64,000 nucleotides of DNA from Tolypocladium sp. Sup5 PDA-1 (lineage: Eukaryota; Ascomycota; Sordariomycetes; Hypocreales; Ophiocordycipitaceae), in contig JPHH03000034.1 of NCBI GenBank assembly GCA_000750105.3, forward strand, positions 124,001 through 188,000, read 5' to 3'. The position numbers were made by a program, and so were the translations under genes. Of the stretch, positions 33,152 through 43,859 are shown piece by piece (within the stretch, counting starts at the first letter, position 1; every line of letters starts with the position of its first letter). The notes beneath the pieces were generated by a model. It ran no database searches, had not been told where the DNA came from, and saw nothing but the letters and a program-made list of their open reading frames with translations.

Positions 33152-36100
33152 TTATTCAGTCAAAACTCCTCGGTCCCTGCTGCGTAGCCTCAGTGACCTC
33201 CATTTCCTCTCTAAAACACTCCTTGACTTCTCGAATGGCGAATCGGGCACAAGGCGGATGAGGGCCCCAACGGGCAGAGAAAGCACCCCGAGTACTAGCG
33301 AGATCGCGCATTGAGCGCCGGTGAGCGGTACCACAGAGAAAGCGGCGCCGCCAACGAAGATGATGAGGACCTGTGTCCCGATCATGATGCTGCTGACAGC
33401 CATAAATAGCCAGTTTCGCAGCACGCCCTCGAACACGTTGAGTGTATTATCATACTGTCGATTACTGATTGTCTTCAGCGTTAGTAAATTCCTCTACCTA
33501 AAACACCACAAAGGGGCACATACTTATACATATTAAAGATCTGCAGCCAGACGAATGTATTGAAGACGATGGTCTGCAGTTGCTGATTCTCGGTATCAGT
33601 AGTGTACGATAGAATCCTCGCTCCGCCGAAGTACAACACCAGGGTAACGGCCAGCTGGTAGATAGACTGGCCGATAATAGTCTTCCACATTGGTATAGTA
33701 ATCAACGATGCTGATCTCGGCTCGGGCTTTCGGTCTAGCAGTCTTGGCCGGGGGAGGTCCGTTGCGAGCGCCAGCGCTGCCAAAGTGTCTTGGAATAGGT
33801 TAACCCACATGAGTTGCACTGCAGTCAGGACTGACTGCTCGTGTGAGTTTGTAATTGCGGAGATGAACGTGAGTAAGATGGACGTAACGGTGATGGTTAT
33901 CTGGAACTAAACATCCGTAAACGTGGTCAGTCGAGTGAAGCCGCGATATGGAGCAACATGGTTTGTCGTACTTGCAAAAACTTCCTGACCGAGTCATTGA
34001 CCGCTCTGCCCCATAGTATTGCCTTGGTAATGCAAGAGAAATCGTCAGTCATCAAGATGATGGACGACGCTTCCCGAGCAACTTCAGTCCCTGAACTGCC
34101 ACCCATCGAAAAGCTGATGTCCGCTGTGCTGAGGGCGGCAGCATCGTTCGTTCCGTCGCCGGTGACAGCAACTATTTCTCCCGCCTCCTGAAGATGGACA
34201 ACCAGCTTCTGTTTGTCCTGGGGACTCGACCTCGCGAGCACCTTGAGATGGGGAAGCACCTGTCTCACTTCCTCTTCACTCATCATCCTGAACTGAGCGC
34301 CCTCCATAGTAGCATCGCTTCCATTGTCGGAAAGAATACCGCACTGCTTTGCAATAGCCTTGGCAGTTTCGATATTATCCCCGGTGACCATGCGGACTGT
34401 GACACCGGCCTTCTGACACGTTTCCACAGCCTGTGGCACACCGGGCCGAAGGGGATCCTGGATTCCGATAACTCCAAGAAAGACCAGATCTTGGAGAAGG
34501 TCATTCAGAGTGAAATCAGCCTTCACCTTCTCAACTTCACCAGACAACGGCGACGGTTGGTTGAGGTCCAGGTCCCGGTACGCTAGACAAATTGTTCGAA
34601 GTGTGCCACCAGCATAGCTCTCAATTTTGTCGGCCAATTGTTGCCTTGCCTGTGCACTCATCTCGGTGACTCGGCAGCCTTCTGTGGGATCGTGGATGAT
34701 CCTGGAACACTTTGATAGCAAAACCTCCGAAGCGCCCTTGATGAAGACCCTGCATTGCAGCTTGGAATCCGGTAGATTGATTATCGTCGCCATGCATTGT
34801 CGCGTGGCATTGAAGGGGATTAGTTGAGTGATCGTTGCCGTTGACCGCTCCAACATGACTGATCTCATTTCCAAATGACGTCGGGCAAAGTCCAGCAGAG
34901 CTGATTCGGTGTTGGACCCGACAAAAGAGTGGGCATTGCGCCCTTCAAAGGCCATGGAGTTCAACGCAATGGATTGCCGAAGGATCAATTTGACATCAGG
35001 AGCGAGCCTTTGAGCGATGTCTTCAAGGCTGGCGGCCTCACCACCTGCGAGTGCTCTGGGCCCGGACGAGGGTATGGCATCACCAAATCGTAGGCCGGAG
35101 CCAATGGTACATGCGGCGACGACCATTTGGTTCTGTGTCAGCGTGCCAGTTTTATCCGAGCAGATATTGGTGGCATTGCCCATGGTCTCGCAGGCTTTCA
35201 GATGGCGAACGAGGTTATGATCCTTGAGCATTCTCGTAGACGCAAAAGCCAGAGCCAGCGTAACCGCAAGTGGAAGACCTTCTGGCACAGCGATGACGAG
35301 TACAGTGAGGGCAATAATAACGATGTCGACGAAGTCTCTGCCTTTCTCCGCCGGCGTATTTGTATTTTGAGGGAGCTGTGCCAGGAATTTGATAAAGAGA
35401 GCAACGAAGAGAAGCAAAGCAACGGCACCGCCGCCACGGGCGATATACTTGGCGACTGTAGTGAGCCGGACCTGTAGAGGGGTGGGCTCGGGCTCGTCCC
35501 GTAGCAATGCTAGGACTTTGCCGTAGGTCGAATTGGTACCGGTCGCCGTAACAAGAAATGTGCCGACACCGTCAAGTACCTTCGTCCCCGAAAGAATAAA
35601 GGGGTCTTGCCGGCAGATGGCTGGGTCCGAAGCTCCCTGGCCATTCCTTATTTCGCGGAATGCATCGTCGCCGGGGCTCTTGTGTATAAGGTCCCCTTCT
35701 CCAGTCGCTGATGACTCGTCACACATGACATTATACCCATTGATCAAGATGCCATCAGCTGGTGTGACATCGCCGGGCTCGAGGTGAACAACATCACCGA
35801 CGAGGACGTTGGATATGGGGATTAGTCCCGAGATGCCTGAACGAATGACCTTGACGTCCCGCTCTAGTTGTTTCTTATTGAGCTTCTGGAACTGGCGCAG
35901 CTTCTCCCAGTCGTTGATTGATCCAACAAGCACAATGACCACAACAGCAACGAGGATTGCGACGCCTTCGACCCATTCAACAGGCGGATTGCCTGCAGTA
36001 TGAGCCGTGCCGAGGGCCTGGTAGAGTCCAATGACGAGCGATATTGCTGCGGCAGCCGTCAAGAGAAAAAGGACAGGGTCATTGTAGGCCGCCCATAGAA

Positions 36101-36500
36101 GTTGCAGAAAATTCGGCTGCTTTTTGGTCGGCAGGTGGTTATCGAGGAATATGCGCTTCCGATCAGAAAACAGGGCGCCTGTCGCAGAGTCTCCAATCCG
36201 TATAGGTTGTTGCCTCGTCGCATGGTGTCCAGGGCCCAGAATTTTACCATCGGAGGTGGTGTTAGGGGACACAGTCTCCGCAACTTCGGGAGAGCCATGA
36301 ATCCTGGTCTCGGCAGCATTCAGGCCGCTCTTTAGGTCTGTTCGCAGCCCTCTCTCCAAGCATTCAAGGCCGCCGAACTCGGAAAATGCCAAGAGATTCT
36401 TGGGGTTATGAAGGGTGCTCAGCTCCTCCGGGGAAAAGATGGTGTCTCCTCTGCCCGCCATTGGAGAGGACCTCGGGTCGCACGGCTGGAGCATTGTCAT
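33152..36500 (-). CDS. P2B-type Ca2+-transporting ATPase 2 (PMC1/PMCA family), 3 exons
   Basis: Exons 33972..36500, 33524..33906 and 33152..33464, introns 65 and 59 bp. The middle exon has the same length (383 bp) and phase as in ATPase 1, showing common origin. Product about 1074 residues from ATG 36500 (an ATG six bases on is also possible). N-terminal GLRTDLKSGL, M4 PEGLPLAV, phosphorylation motif DKTGTLTQNQM, hinge GDGTNDAAAL, and M6 VQLMWVNLFQDTLAALALAT are present. The actuator loop reads ATGEGDLI, so the usual TGES is TGEG; the catalytic Glu is kept. Compared with ATPase 1 the C-terminal tail is short. Family function: ATP-driven Ca2+ removal from cytosol. Confidence 0.9.
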
Positions 36501-37888
36501 ATCATATGTGGATAAGTTCCTAAACGGCGCTGATTCTGACACTCAAAGAGGGCGGGGGAAATGGCCAGCGGTCACTGGTAAGAACGAGAAGCCGCAGTGA
36601 ATAGCATTGATCAACGACATGATGAAAAGGAGAGGATGTACGGAGTACGGAGTAGATATGAGTTCCAAGCAAGACGTGTGGAGACGAGCTATGTAGTGAC
36701 AGAAGGAGGCGCAGCAGCTAATAAATGTCGCCTCGCAGTGGCAGTGCCACCACCACGCTTGTTTAATCGCGGGCTGTAGATGAGACTTCAACCCGCATGT
36801 CTCACCTGCGCGGTACTCTTTGTGGCAGTGTTCCTAAAAAAGCTCCCATCGCCAGCATCCGCAGGCCCAAACAGTCTGTTGGAAAAAACACATGGATATA
36901 GCAAAGAAGCGAACGCTACCTGACAGTTGGACCATGTGTGCCGTCAAATTCTAACCGGGACAATTCTATCGGCCCAGCTATCAAGCCGAAACTTGTGGCC
37001 TGAGGCCATTCTGGGCGATGCATCGAGCTACTACTAGAGTGTGGTTGGCCCAAGGTATGAATATTCCATCGGCATCGACAAGACGTGAATGAGATGGTCT
37101 ACGGACAGGACGCGCTGGGGCCACGGTACAAGATTGCGCTTACAGGCTCCTGTGCGCTGCAACTTACACGCGCGGACCCAGATGCAGCACGTGCTCAAAG
37201 CATGGGGAACATAATAGTACTTCGCAGGGTACGCATTGAACGTTCAACGTCGGTCGCTCATTCACCTCCTGTCCATCATCAAAGACGTCCATGCTGCTTC
37301 GACCAGTACGGAAGTACCGATACCGTTGATGTCTGGCTCTGGGATGCAGAATGCCGGAAGCTCCCGCGGGCTCTGGCCAATTGGCATACCCACCGTTGAG
37401 CTTCAGACACCACGGCGATGATAATGATCCCCTGTGGCGTCCCACGACGTCGGCTACCCGACTTTGACCCAAATTAAAAAGGCGGTATCCATCTCTCGTA
37501 ACCTTCTCAATACTCTGGCCTACCAGCCCCTTCTCCAGCTATACATTGTGCTGTAGCTCTCATAGTAGCCAACGAAACTTGTCGCGGTACCTGGCGGCCT
37601 CCAGGCACTCTTTCTGCCAATTTCCCTCTCCCCCATCCTATCCCTCGGAAGATTCGTTTCGCTCATGCGTCACTCGTATATCCCAACATGCTGCTAAAGG
37701 CATTTACAAGATCCTGTCTGAATTCTCAACCAAGAAAACCCCGTTTTCATATTGTGTCGGATCATCGTGCAGGGCCAGGACGCCGAACCCGACCGGGGAG
37801 CTAGGAAGCTAGAGCTGTTGGAGAAGTTCAAGGACAAGGCGGCCCGAGATCGGCAGTAGAAACGTGAAAGGGGCCGGTAACTCATAAA
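36501..37888. other. Intergenic; promoter of Ca2+-ATPase 2 and unassigned DNA
   Basis: The left part is the presumed ATPase promoter, with a double TACGGAGTACGGAGTA at 36638..36653. No gene is supported further right. From about 37765 base composition shifts to GC-rich and joins the bacterial-looking segment. Confidence 0.5.
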
Positions 37889-38381
37889 AACTGATCGACG
37901 GGCAGATCGAGATTGATTGTTGTATTGGTCAGCCTCTCTATGGCGGCGTGCGCCTTCTCGGAAAACAAGCGCATCAGCACCACCTTGCTTAATGTGTCGC
38001 TTCGCTGCGCGCCTTCGCGGCTGCTGCCGATCAGCACATCGTTTTGCATGATCGGCCATGCTCCGGCCTTGGCATAAAAGGCCGCGAACGGAAGATACCG
38101 AAGTCCAAATTGCTGCGTTCCACAAAGCGCGTGGCGGCGCCGTCGGTCAGCAATCCTAGACCGCACCCCTGATATTCCGGACCGGTCATGACACAACTCA
38201 AGCCGGCAACGTCGAAAGTGTTGCCGGCCTGCGCGATTGTCTTCATGGCCACGGCGGCGTAGCTGACAACCCGGCCATTGTCGCAGACATAAAACGAGAG
38301 GCAGTCAACCACCGGATTGTGCAGTTCCACGTTTGCGGCATCGTCGTCCGATTCGGGTTCCGGGTAGACGCGATGTTGCAA
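37889..38381 (-). pseudogene. Bacterial-type GNAT acetyltransferase, frameshifted
   Basis: The minus strand reads LSFYVCDNGRVVSYAAVAMK, then LSCVMTGPEYQGCGLGLLTD (the Q-x-x-G-x-G acetyl-CoA loop) and NLDFGIF; after a frame change near 38100 it continues PFAAFYAKAGAWPIMQNDVL, LIGSSREGA and INLDLPVDQFL with a stop. The order matches GNAT proteins I know from proteobacteria and actinobacteria rather than fungi. It has no introns and is GC-rich without RIP marks, unlike the TA-rich DNA that starts at about 38700. It could be a transferred fragment or foreign sequence joined in assembly. Confidence 0.55.
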
Positions 38382-38439
38382 TGACGCGACTCCCGCCGTA
38401 GGGGTTCAGAAGCCCGATTGTAGGCAATGACCTCGACGA

Positions 38440-38675
38440 TCCATTTCCCCGGTAGTCTTCCCCGGTGTTGCGCCCTGGCGCGTTCCACGCCTTCGCGGGA
38501 GTGGGCCATATAGGTCGGATCTCCGGTTTCCTCGGCGGCCAGGAACGCCGCTATCGCCCCGGCCGTGGTCAGGTCCTCGGCCGTGTCAAAGGATGTCAGC
38601 CGTTCGCGGCTGACTTCCTGGCCTGTGCTGATTTCGGGGTGCAGGTTGTGCGGGGTGAGGCCAGCGACCAGACCG
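38440..38675 (-). pseudogene. Bacterial antitoxin-like fragment
   Basis: The minus strand reads LTPHNLHPEISTG, resembling the tail of MazE-type antitoxins, followed by RLTSFDTAEDLTTAGAIAAF and GDPTYMAHSREG, which resembles the start of HigA-like addiction-module antidotes (FDxAEYL..AIAAYL..GDP). Only fragments are present and no toxin frame is recognisable beside them. Assignment is by motif memory and is tentative; the bacterial look of the segment is firmer than the gene names. Confidence 0.4.
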
Positions 38676-38699
38676 CTCGACGTGTGCCCGCTCGGCTCC

Positions 38700-39350
38700 T
38701 ACTAGTAGCTCCCTTACCTTAGATAACGCCCCGTCTACCCGAAGGATACGATAGGCTATAAACGTCTCGCCGTCTCTAAACTCTAGTAGCACCCCGCCCT
38801 TAGTCTTAGATAATCGTAATATGGCTTTTCCTACCGAATTTCGACGCCGCGCATAAGTACTCGGCGGAGCGCCTAGTAGCTCACCCGCCTGGCTCTAGGG
38901 GTTGCGCTCCTAAATAGGAGCTACCCTATAAGGCACGGCAGGTTCTCTATGTCCTCGTTCAATTCTAGATAGGGGTTGCAAAACGCCTAGGGGAGATTAG
39001 CTTGGATATCTTCTAGAAGTAGCTCCGAAAGTATCGGCAGGGCCTAGTAGACGAGCATTGTCTAGTGCCGGGCCCGTGCTTCGAGGCCCGGGACTTTATA
39101 GAAGATAATAGCCTTGAAGCCGTTCTATACGCGTTATATTAGTTTCGAGAAGGCTTCGTCGCCTTTGGTAGTACGATGACTTACCTTTTGTAAGCTATGA
39201 GCGGCAAGAATGCCTGTTAGTCCTACCCTTAGTAATAGCTATCGTCGGTGTGTCCGGAGAGTTAGTGCTCATCTTGTAACCCATGATATATAACTTATAA
39301 AAATATAAATGGTATAAGAAGCACATATCCCTATCTACGAACGATATCTC
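38700..39350. other. TA-enriched decayed DNA, no gene recognised
   Basis: High in TA and CTAG words (ctag and taggg recur), typical of RIP-treated repeats. No protein motif could be read on either strand. Confidence 0.45.
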
Positions 39351-39845
39351 GTGCGTACAAGAGATGAGAACACAAGGCCAGGTTTATCACGCCTCCCGCC
39401 GGTCCGCTACTGCGGGGCCAAACATGCTGCCCACGAACGCTACCCTGTCTGCCGATCGCATCAGCGCATTGACACCGAACTTCTGACGCCAAAGCAGGCC
39501 GAGTTTATTCTCAATTGGCTCGGCGATTCGCGGCCAGATCTAGAGATTCTCAAGGACAACCTGGCGTACTTGAAATGGGTGATCCCTATAGGTGTAGTAT
39601 CCAACCAGCGCGGGAGGAAGCCGTTCAAAACAATCAAAGGCATGTTTGGCCTCGGTCATTTACCGATCCGGGCTGGCGATGTCGTAACATTGCTCTGGGG
39701 TGTTGAGGTTCCAATTATTCTGCGGCCAAGAGAAAATGGTAAGGGAGGAGGTTTTACCTACGTGGGAGATGCGTACGTCGACGGGATTATGCATGGAGAG
39801 TTTCTAAAGACCTTCCCGGCTCACGAAGACTTTGACATATATTGA
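39351..39845 (+). pseudogene. Orphan C-terminal part of a HET-domain protein
   Basis: The frame of 164 residues ends KGMFGLGHLPIRAGDVVTLL, VEVPIILRPRENG, then FTYVGDAYVDGIMHGEF. This is the usual C-terminal block of fungal HET proteins (GDVV..VP.vLRp..y.lvGe.YvhGimdGe). The HET domain itself is missing, and the first codon is GTG with no clear start. A truncated gene. Confidence 0.65.
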
Positions 39846-40596
39846 CATTTAGCTCCCGACTCCCATGTTGTATCTCTACCTATTGCAAAATCCACAACTT
39901 TGTGTGAGCCATTCAGGTCCCTTTGAAGGAATTGTGATGGTCTCGAGCGCAGGGGCGGGATGCCGCTCCCGCATGGCCCCGTCGTCAGCATCGTCGTCTC
40001 GGGCGGCGGCTGGTATGTCAAGGAGTTCTGAGACAAGTGCTATTGACTGTACGCATTCGGATGCTGCGTTATCTCTGTCCGGCCGCGGTGCCCGGGAATG
40101 AGGAGGTCTACTTCGTACGGGGCACTAAAAATTGCAGCTCAACCGTTGGGAAACTGCCGAGAAGGTGCAGATAATTTCACCAAATGGCAGTCACGCTAGA
40201 TTCAAAGTCTTCACCGGCTGTAAAAGTACTCTACTCGATAAGGGAAGATCTCGGCTGACGAGTTCTGGCGCAGTCGTAGTACTATTTTTCGGGCGATTCT
40301 AAAGCCCGACCAATTAATTAGTGCTTGCTAATTGGCCCACCTCGGGTGTTACTAGAACCCGGCAAGGCAGTTCCCCGCCGACCGGCCCCGATCTCAAGCT
40401 ATAGCAATCCGGACGGAGCTACTACTAAACTCGAGTATAACAATCCACGTGGTCTTTAGTAACTATAAGTAAGTTAGCGGTTCTTCATTTTTTCATCAGA
40501 AGCGGAACTAACAAGCACCTACAAAACACTTGATTTAACCTCATCATATTCCGTCTACTTCGTATAAGCTACCTTTCTGGATTCAAACAACCCCAT
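39846..40596. other. Intergenic, promoter of the monooxygenase
   Basis: No coding frame supported. Presumed promoter and leader of the gene at 40597. Confidence 0.45.
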
Positions 40597-41859
40597 ATGT
40601 CCTCATCTCAATTAAGAATCGCCATTATTGGTGGTGGTCCCGCCGGACTCACTGTTGGTCTCCTGCTCTACAAGCGTGGTGTCCCATTCACCATATTCGA
40701 GCTCCGCCAGAAGCCCACCGACGATGAGCTGGCCAAGCCTTCGGGGATGCTGGATCTCCACGACGAATCCGGCCTCGCTGCTATCAGGGAATGCGGGCTG
40801 TATGACCAATTCCTCCAACTCACTGGCGAATGCGCCGAGGCGCAAAAGGTCTCGGACAAGGATGGCAACATCCTCTACACGGACGAAGGGGAGATGAGCG
40901 AGCGCCCAGAGATCTCCCGCCACGCACTCACAAAGCTCCTGAGCTCTCATTTACCGGCCGAGGCCATCAAATGGGGCCACAAGCTCCTCTCGGCCGCCAG
41001 CTCCACCACGCCGAGCGGCACCGAGACCGAGCTCGACTTTGGCCCCCACGGCAAGCAGGCGTTCGACCTGGTCGTTGGCGCCGACGGCGCCTGGTCCCAG
41101 GTCCGCAGCCTGCTGACGGACGTGAAGCCGCACTACTCGGGGACGCAGAACATCACCGCAACTATACGGCAGGTTACGGCCAAGTACCCGCACCTGGCGG
41201 CGCTCGTCGGCCGCGGAAGCTTCTCGGCGCTCGGCCTTCGGCACGGCGTCATGTCGCAGCGCGGCCCGCAGGATTCGGCCCGCGTCTACGTCTTCCTGAC
41301 CACGACGGACGAGCGTTTGGCCGCCTCGTCGGGGCTGGCGGGCCGGACAGCCGCGGCCGCCAAGTACCGGCTCCTGGACGACGACGCGCTTCTCGGCCGC
41401 TGGGGCCCCGCCATCAAGGGGCTGGTGACCGTGGCGTGCGACGAGGACTCGGCCGACAATCCGGGCGCCGCCGTGGACATTAAGCCGCTGTACACGCTGC
41501 CGATCGGCTCCTCGTGGGAGCACAAGGCCGGCGTAACGCTCATTGGCGACGCGGCGCACTTGATGTGTCCGTGGGCCGGCGAGGGAGTTAACCTGGCTAT
41601 GTGGGACTCACTATTGCTATCCCATACCATCATCAAAGCGCATGAAGCCGCCGAGCAAGATGCCGCCTCGTTCCAGAGCGCACTAGATCCGTTGATAAAG
41701 GAGTTCGAGGTAGATATGGTGGCGCGCGCCAAGGAGAAGGCGGAGGAGACGTACAGCAACGGCCAGATGATGTTTGGGGATGATGGGGCCAAGGCTTTTA
41801 CCGAATTCTTCCTACAGGCTTATGGGCACCTCGCAGGAGCACGAGGTGGAGACGCATAG
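40597..41859 (+). CDS. FAD-dependent monooxygenase (TetX / aromatic hydroxylase type)
   Basis: Single exon, 420 residues, start at ATG 40597. Three flavin motifs are in place: IIGGGPAGLTVGLLLYKRG (residues 10-28, dinucleotide fold), VVGADGAWSQVRSLL (159-173, DG motif), and LIGDAAHLMCPWAGEGVNLA (315-334, GD motif). Length is normal for soluble class A monooxygenases, which hydroxylate small aromatic or polyketide substrates with NADPH; the substrate is not predictable. The body is very GC-rich, so long antisense frames exist but are shadows. The 3' end is unusual: the stop falls in a degenerate direct duplication of the last 100 bp. Confidence 0.88.
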   Translation: MSSSQLRIAIIGGGPAGLTVGLLLYKRGVPFTIFELRQKPTDDELAKPSGMLDLHDESGLAAIRECGLYDQFLQLTGECAEAQKVSDKDGNILYTDEGEMSERPEISRHALTKLLSSHLPAEAIKWGHKLLSAASSTTPSGTETELDFGPHGKQAFDLVVGADGAWSQVRSLLTDVKPHYSGTQNITATIRQVTAKYPHLAALVGRGSFSALGLRHGVMSQRGPQDSARVYVFLTTTDERLAASSGLAGRTAAAAKYRLLDDDALLGRWGPAIKGLVTVACDEDSADNPGAAVDIKPLYTLPIGSSWEHKAGVTLIGDAAHLMCPWAGEGVNLAMWDSLLLSHTIIKAHEAAEQDAASFQSALDPLIKEFEVDMVARAKEKAEETYSNGQMMFGDDGAKAFTEFFLQAYGHLAGARGGDA

Positions 41860-41960
41860 CAACGGCCAGGGCTTATTTAGGGAAGATAGGGGGAACAATT
41901 TCTGCCAAATTCTTTACTGGCCTTTAGACGGTAATAGAGCATGCTCTGGAGGCAAGAATA
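41749..41960 (+). repeat. Degenerate tandem duplication at the 3' end of the monooxygenase
   Basis: GAGACGTACAGCAACGGCCA at 41749 recurs as GAGACGCATAGCAACGGCCA at 41852; the following frames read SNGQMMFGDDGAKAFTEFF and SNGQGLFREDRGNNFCQILY. The present stop TAG lies in the second copy. Confidence 0.6.
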
Positions 41961-42640
41961 GCGGTTTACAGTTTGGATTAGATAGAAAGGGCCTGCCTAG
42001 AAATGAAGGGAAAGACCTCATGTGTGTATGGATGTATATGTGTACATTATAGCGTCTTTGACGGCAAAGAATCCATCTTCGACTGAGTCAATTATGCCCT
42101 GACAGTTCGAGTTAACAGACTGACTTTCGCTAGCATTGTCACCGTCCATGGCCTCAATGGCGAAACGAGAAAGAACATGGTTGCTGCAAGCGGTGTCCAC
42201 TGGCTCCGTGCTGTCCGCTCGAACGATTTACGCCGCGCCCGCATCCTTTGTAATGGCTACAATGCCAATACACTGACGAGCTCTCGTGTGAAGTGTCACT
42301 ACCTATACGATCATGCGCAGAATCTCGTGGCTAATCTTGGAATGGGAGATCACAAATGTGGACAATTTCCAGTCATGTCTGCCCGTACTGCCTGGACGCT
42401 GACAACGGCTAGTCCATGCCATCAATCCATCTAGGTCGCGACGCACCAAACCAAAATACGTGTGCTGCCTGGTGCTAAATTTCGCGAGATCGCCTCGTTA
42501 ATTCGAGCATGGCCCATCGCCTTGTGCGCGCGTCTCTTCACACGCCTTAGATAAACCCCGAGACAGACAAAACAGACAAAACAGACAATAAATAAGCTTG
42601 GTTCTGGACGTTTGTTGTTGCTGACGCTGCCGTTTCCCGA
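41961..42640. other. No gene supported
   Basis: Only short conflicting open frames. A short triplicated word (ACAGACAAA) lies near 42562-42590. Confidence 0.45.
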
Positions 42641-43605
42641 ATGCTGTCAAGATTCTGGAAGGCGACGGTCAGCAGCGCAAGCGGAACAGAGGGTGGATTG
42701 GCTCCTATGGGAATGTATGGGAGGTCGTCCAGGGATTCGAGTTTCTTTTGGAGGTCCTCGAGGACTATAAAGAGCTTTCATCTGAGATACCCGACCTGGA
42801 GCACTTCAGGATCAACATCAAGTTGGGCTGGGAGAAGCTCAATTAGTACTACAGCGAACTAGACGAGACTCCGATTTACTATACGGCCTTGGCGTTGCGC
42901 TCGGCTTTTCGGTGGGGATATTTCGAGAACGAGTGGAAGGATAACACGAAGTGGGTTACGAAAGCGAAGCAGATGGTTCGAGAGGTATCGGAGACGGAAT
43001 ATCGTCACCTGCAGACGGCGCGAAGGCCGACGACCCGGTTGCGAAGCGACAGCGGAAGTACTACAACCCATTCCAAGCGTACTGTGAGCGCACGCGAACG
43101 GGATCCAGGTACAGTTTGGAGAAAGAGGAAGTTTCTTCATCGGACCGTAGTAATGAGGACGTTGACGAGCTTCAGCTATAGCAGTCGTCGTTTAAAGACG
43201 GCGACAACGAAGTTAAGAGACCCAATATCGTATTCGCATGAGCGCAGACGACGATATCCTCGTCTTTCACGGATGGCGCTAGACTTCCTTACGATTCAGC
43301 CGATGTCAGCAAGTGCGAGAGGTTGTTTGCAGCGGCAGGGCGTATGGTGGCGCCTCTACGAAGTCGGCTTGATGCTGACGTCATTGGGATGTGCCAAGTT
43401 CTGCGGTCGTGGTTACGGGCTGGGGTGATTGACGATCTGGATATATTACTTCTTCCTGTTGAGAGCATGAGTGGCGACAATAAGCCAGAGGATATATCAT
43501 GGATAAGGAAATCCGAAGAAACAGGGCGGAAGAGGGAAGGTAGGAATAGGTCCGCCAGAGGTACACTTCAACCGGTGGACATTCAACTCAATTCGAACCC
43601 CAATT
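42641..43605 (+). pseudogene. hAT-family transposase relic
   Basis: Reading across one stop and frame changes gives LGWEKLN, stop, YYSELDETPIYYTALALRSA, FRWGYFENEW and WVTKAKQMVREV (about 42825-43000), then YPRLSRMALDFLTIQPMSA (about 43255-43310) and, one base out of frame, CERLFAAAGRMVAPLRSRLD with IGMCQVLRSWLRAGVIDDLD (about 43312-43440). The last block is the hAT C-terminal dimerisation region. The stop after KLN fits CAG to TAG; near 43312 one base is missing. The N-terminal half is absent, and no terminal inverted repeats were identified. Confidence 0.75.
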
Positions 43606-43859
43606 GATCAACTCCACTGGAGAGTATCGTTGATCAGGTCAACTCAACGCAACTGAGGCAGTCCAGTTGATCGAATTAAGTGGCTTGCATCCTTGACTAG
43701 ATATAACAGAAGTGATCCAAGTAGACTAATAGACAAGGATACATAACATAACCTAGATCAGCCTGCCGCAGAAAGTTCCAATTTAGTCAGTGACACTGAA
43801 GTCCCCAATACCATTGAGAACCGGATCCAGGGGTGTAAATTGAAGTATTTGAAGCTTCA

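Noticed and set aside
38440..38792. A working toxin-antitoxin pair
   Set aside because: Only antitoxin-like pieces are readable, they are damaged, and no toxin gene is recognisable beside them.
40830..41559. Long frames of 200+ codons on both strands inside the monooxygenase
   Set aside because: Shadows caused by the high GC content of the true gene; low-complexity Arg/Gly/Pro composition.
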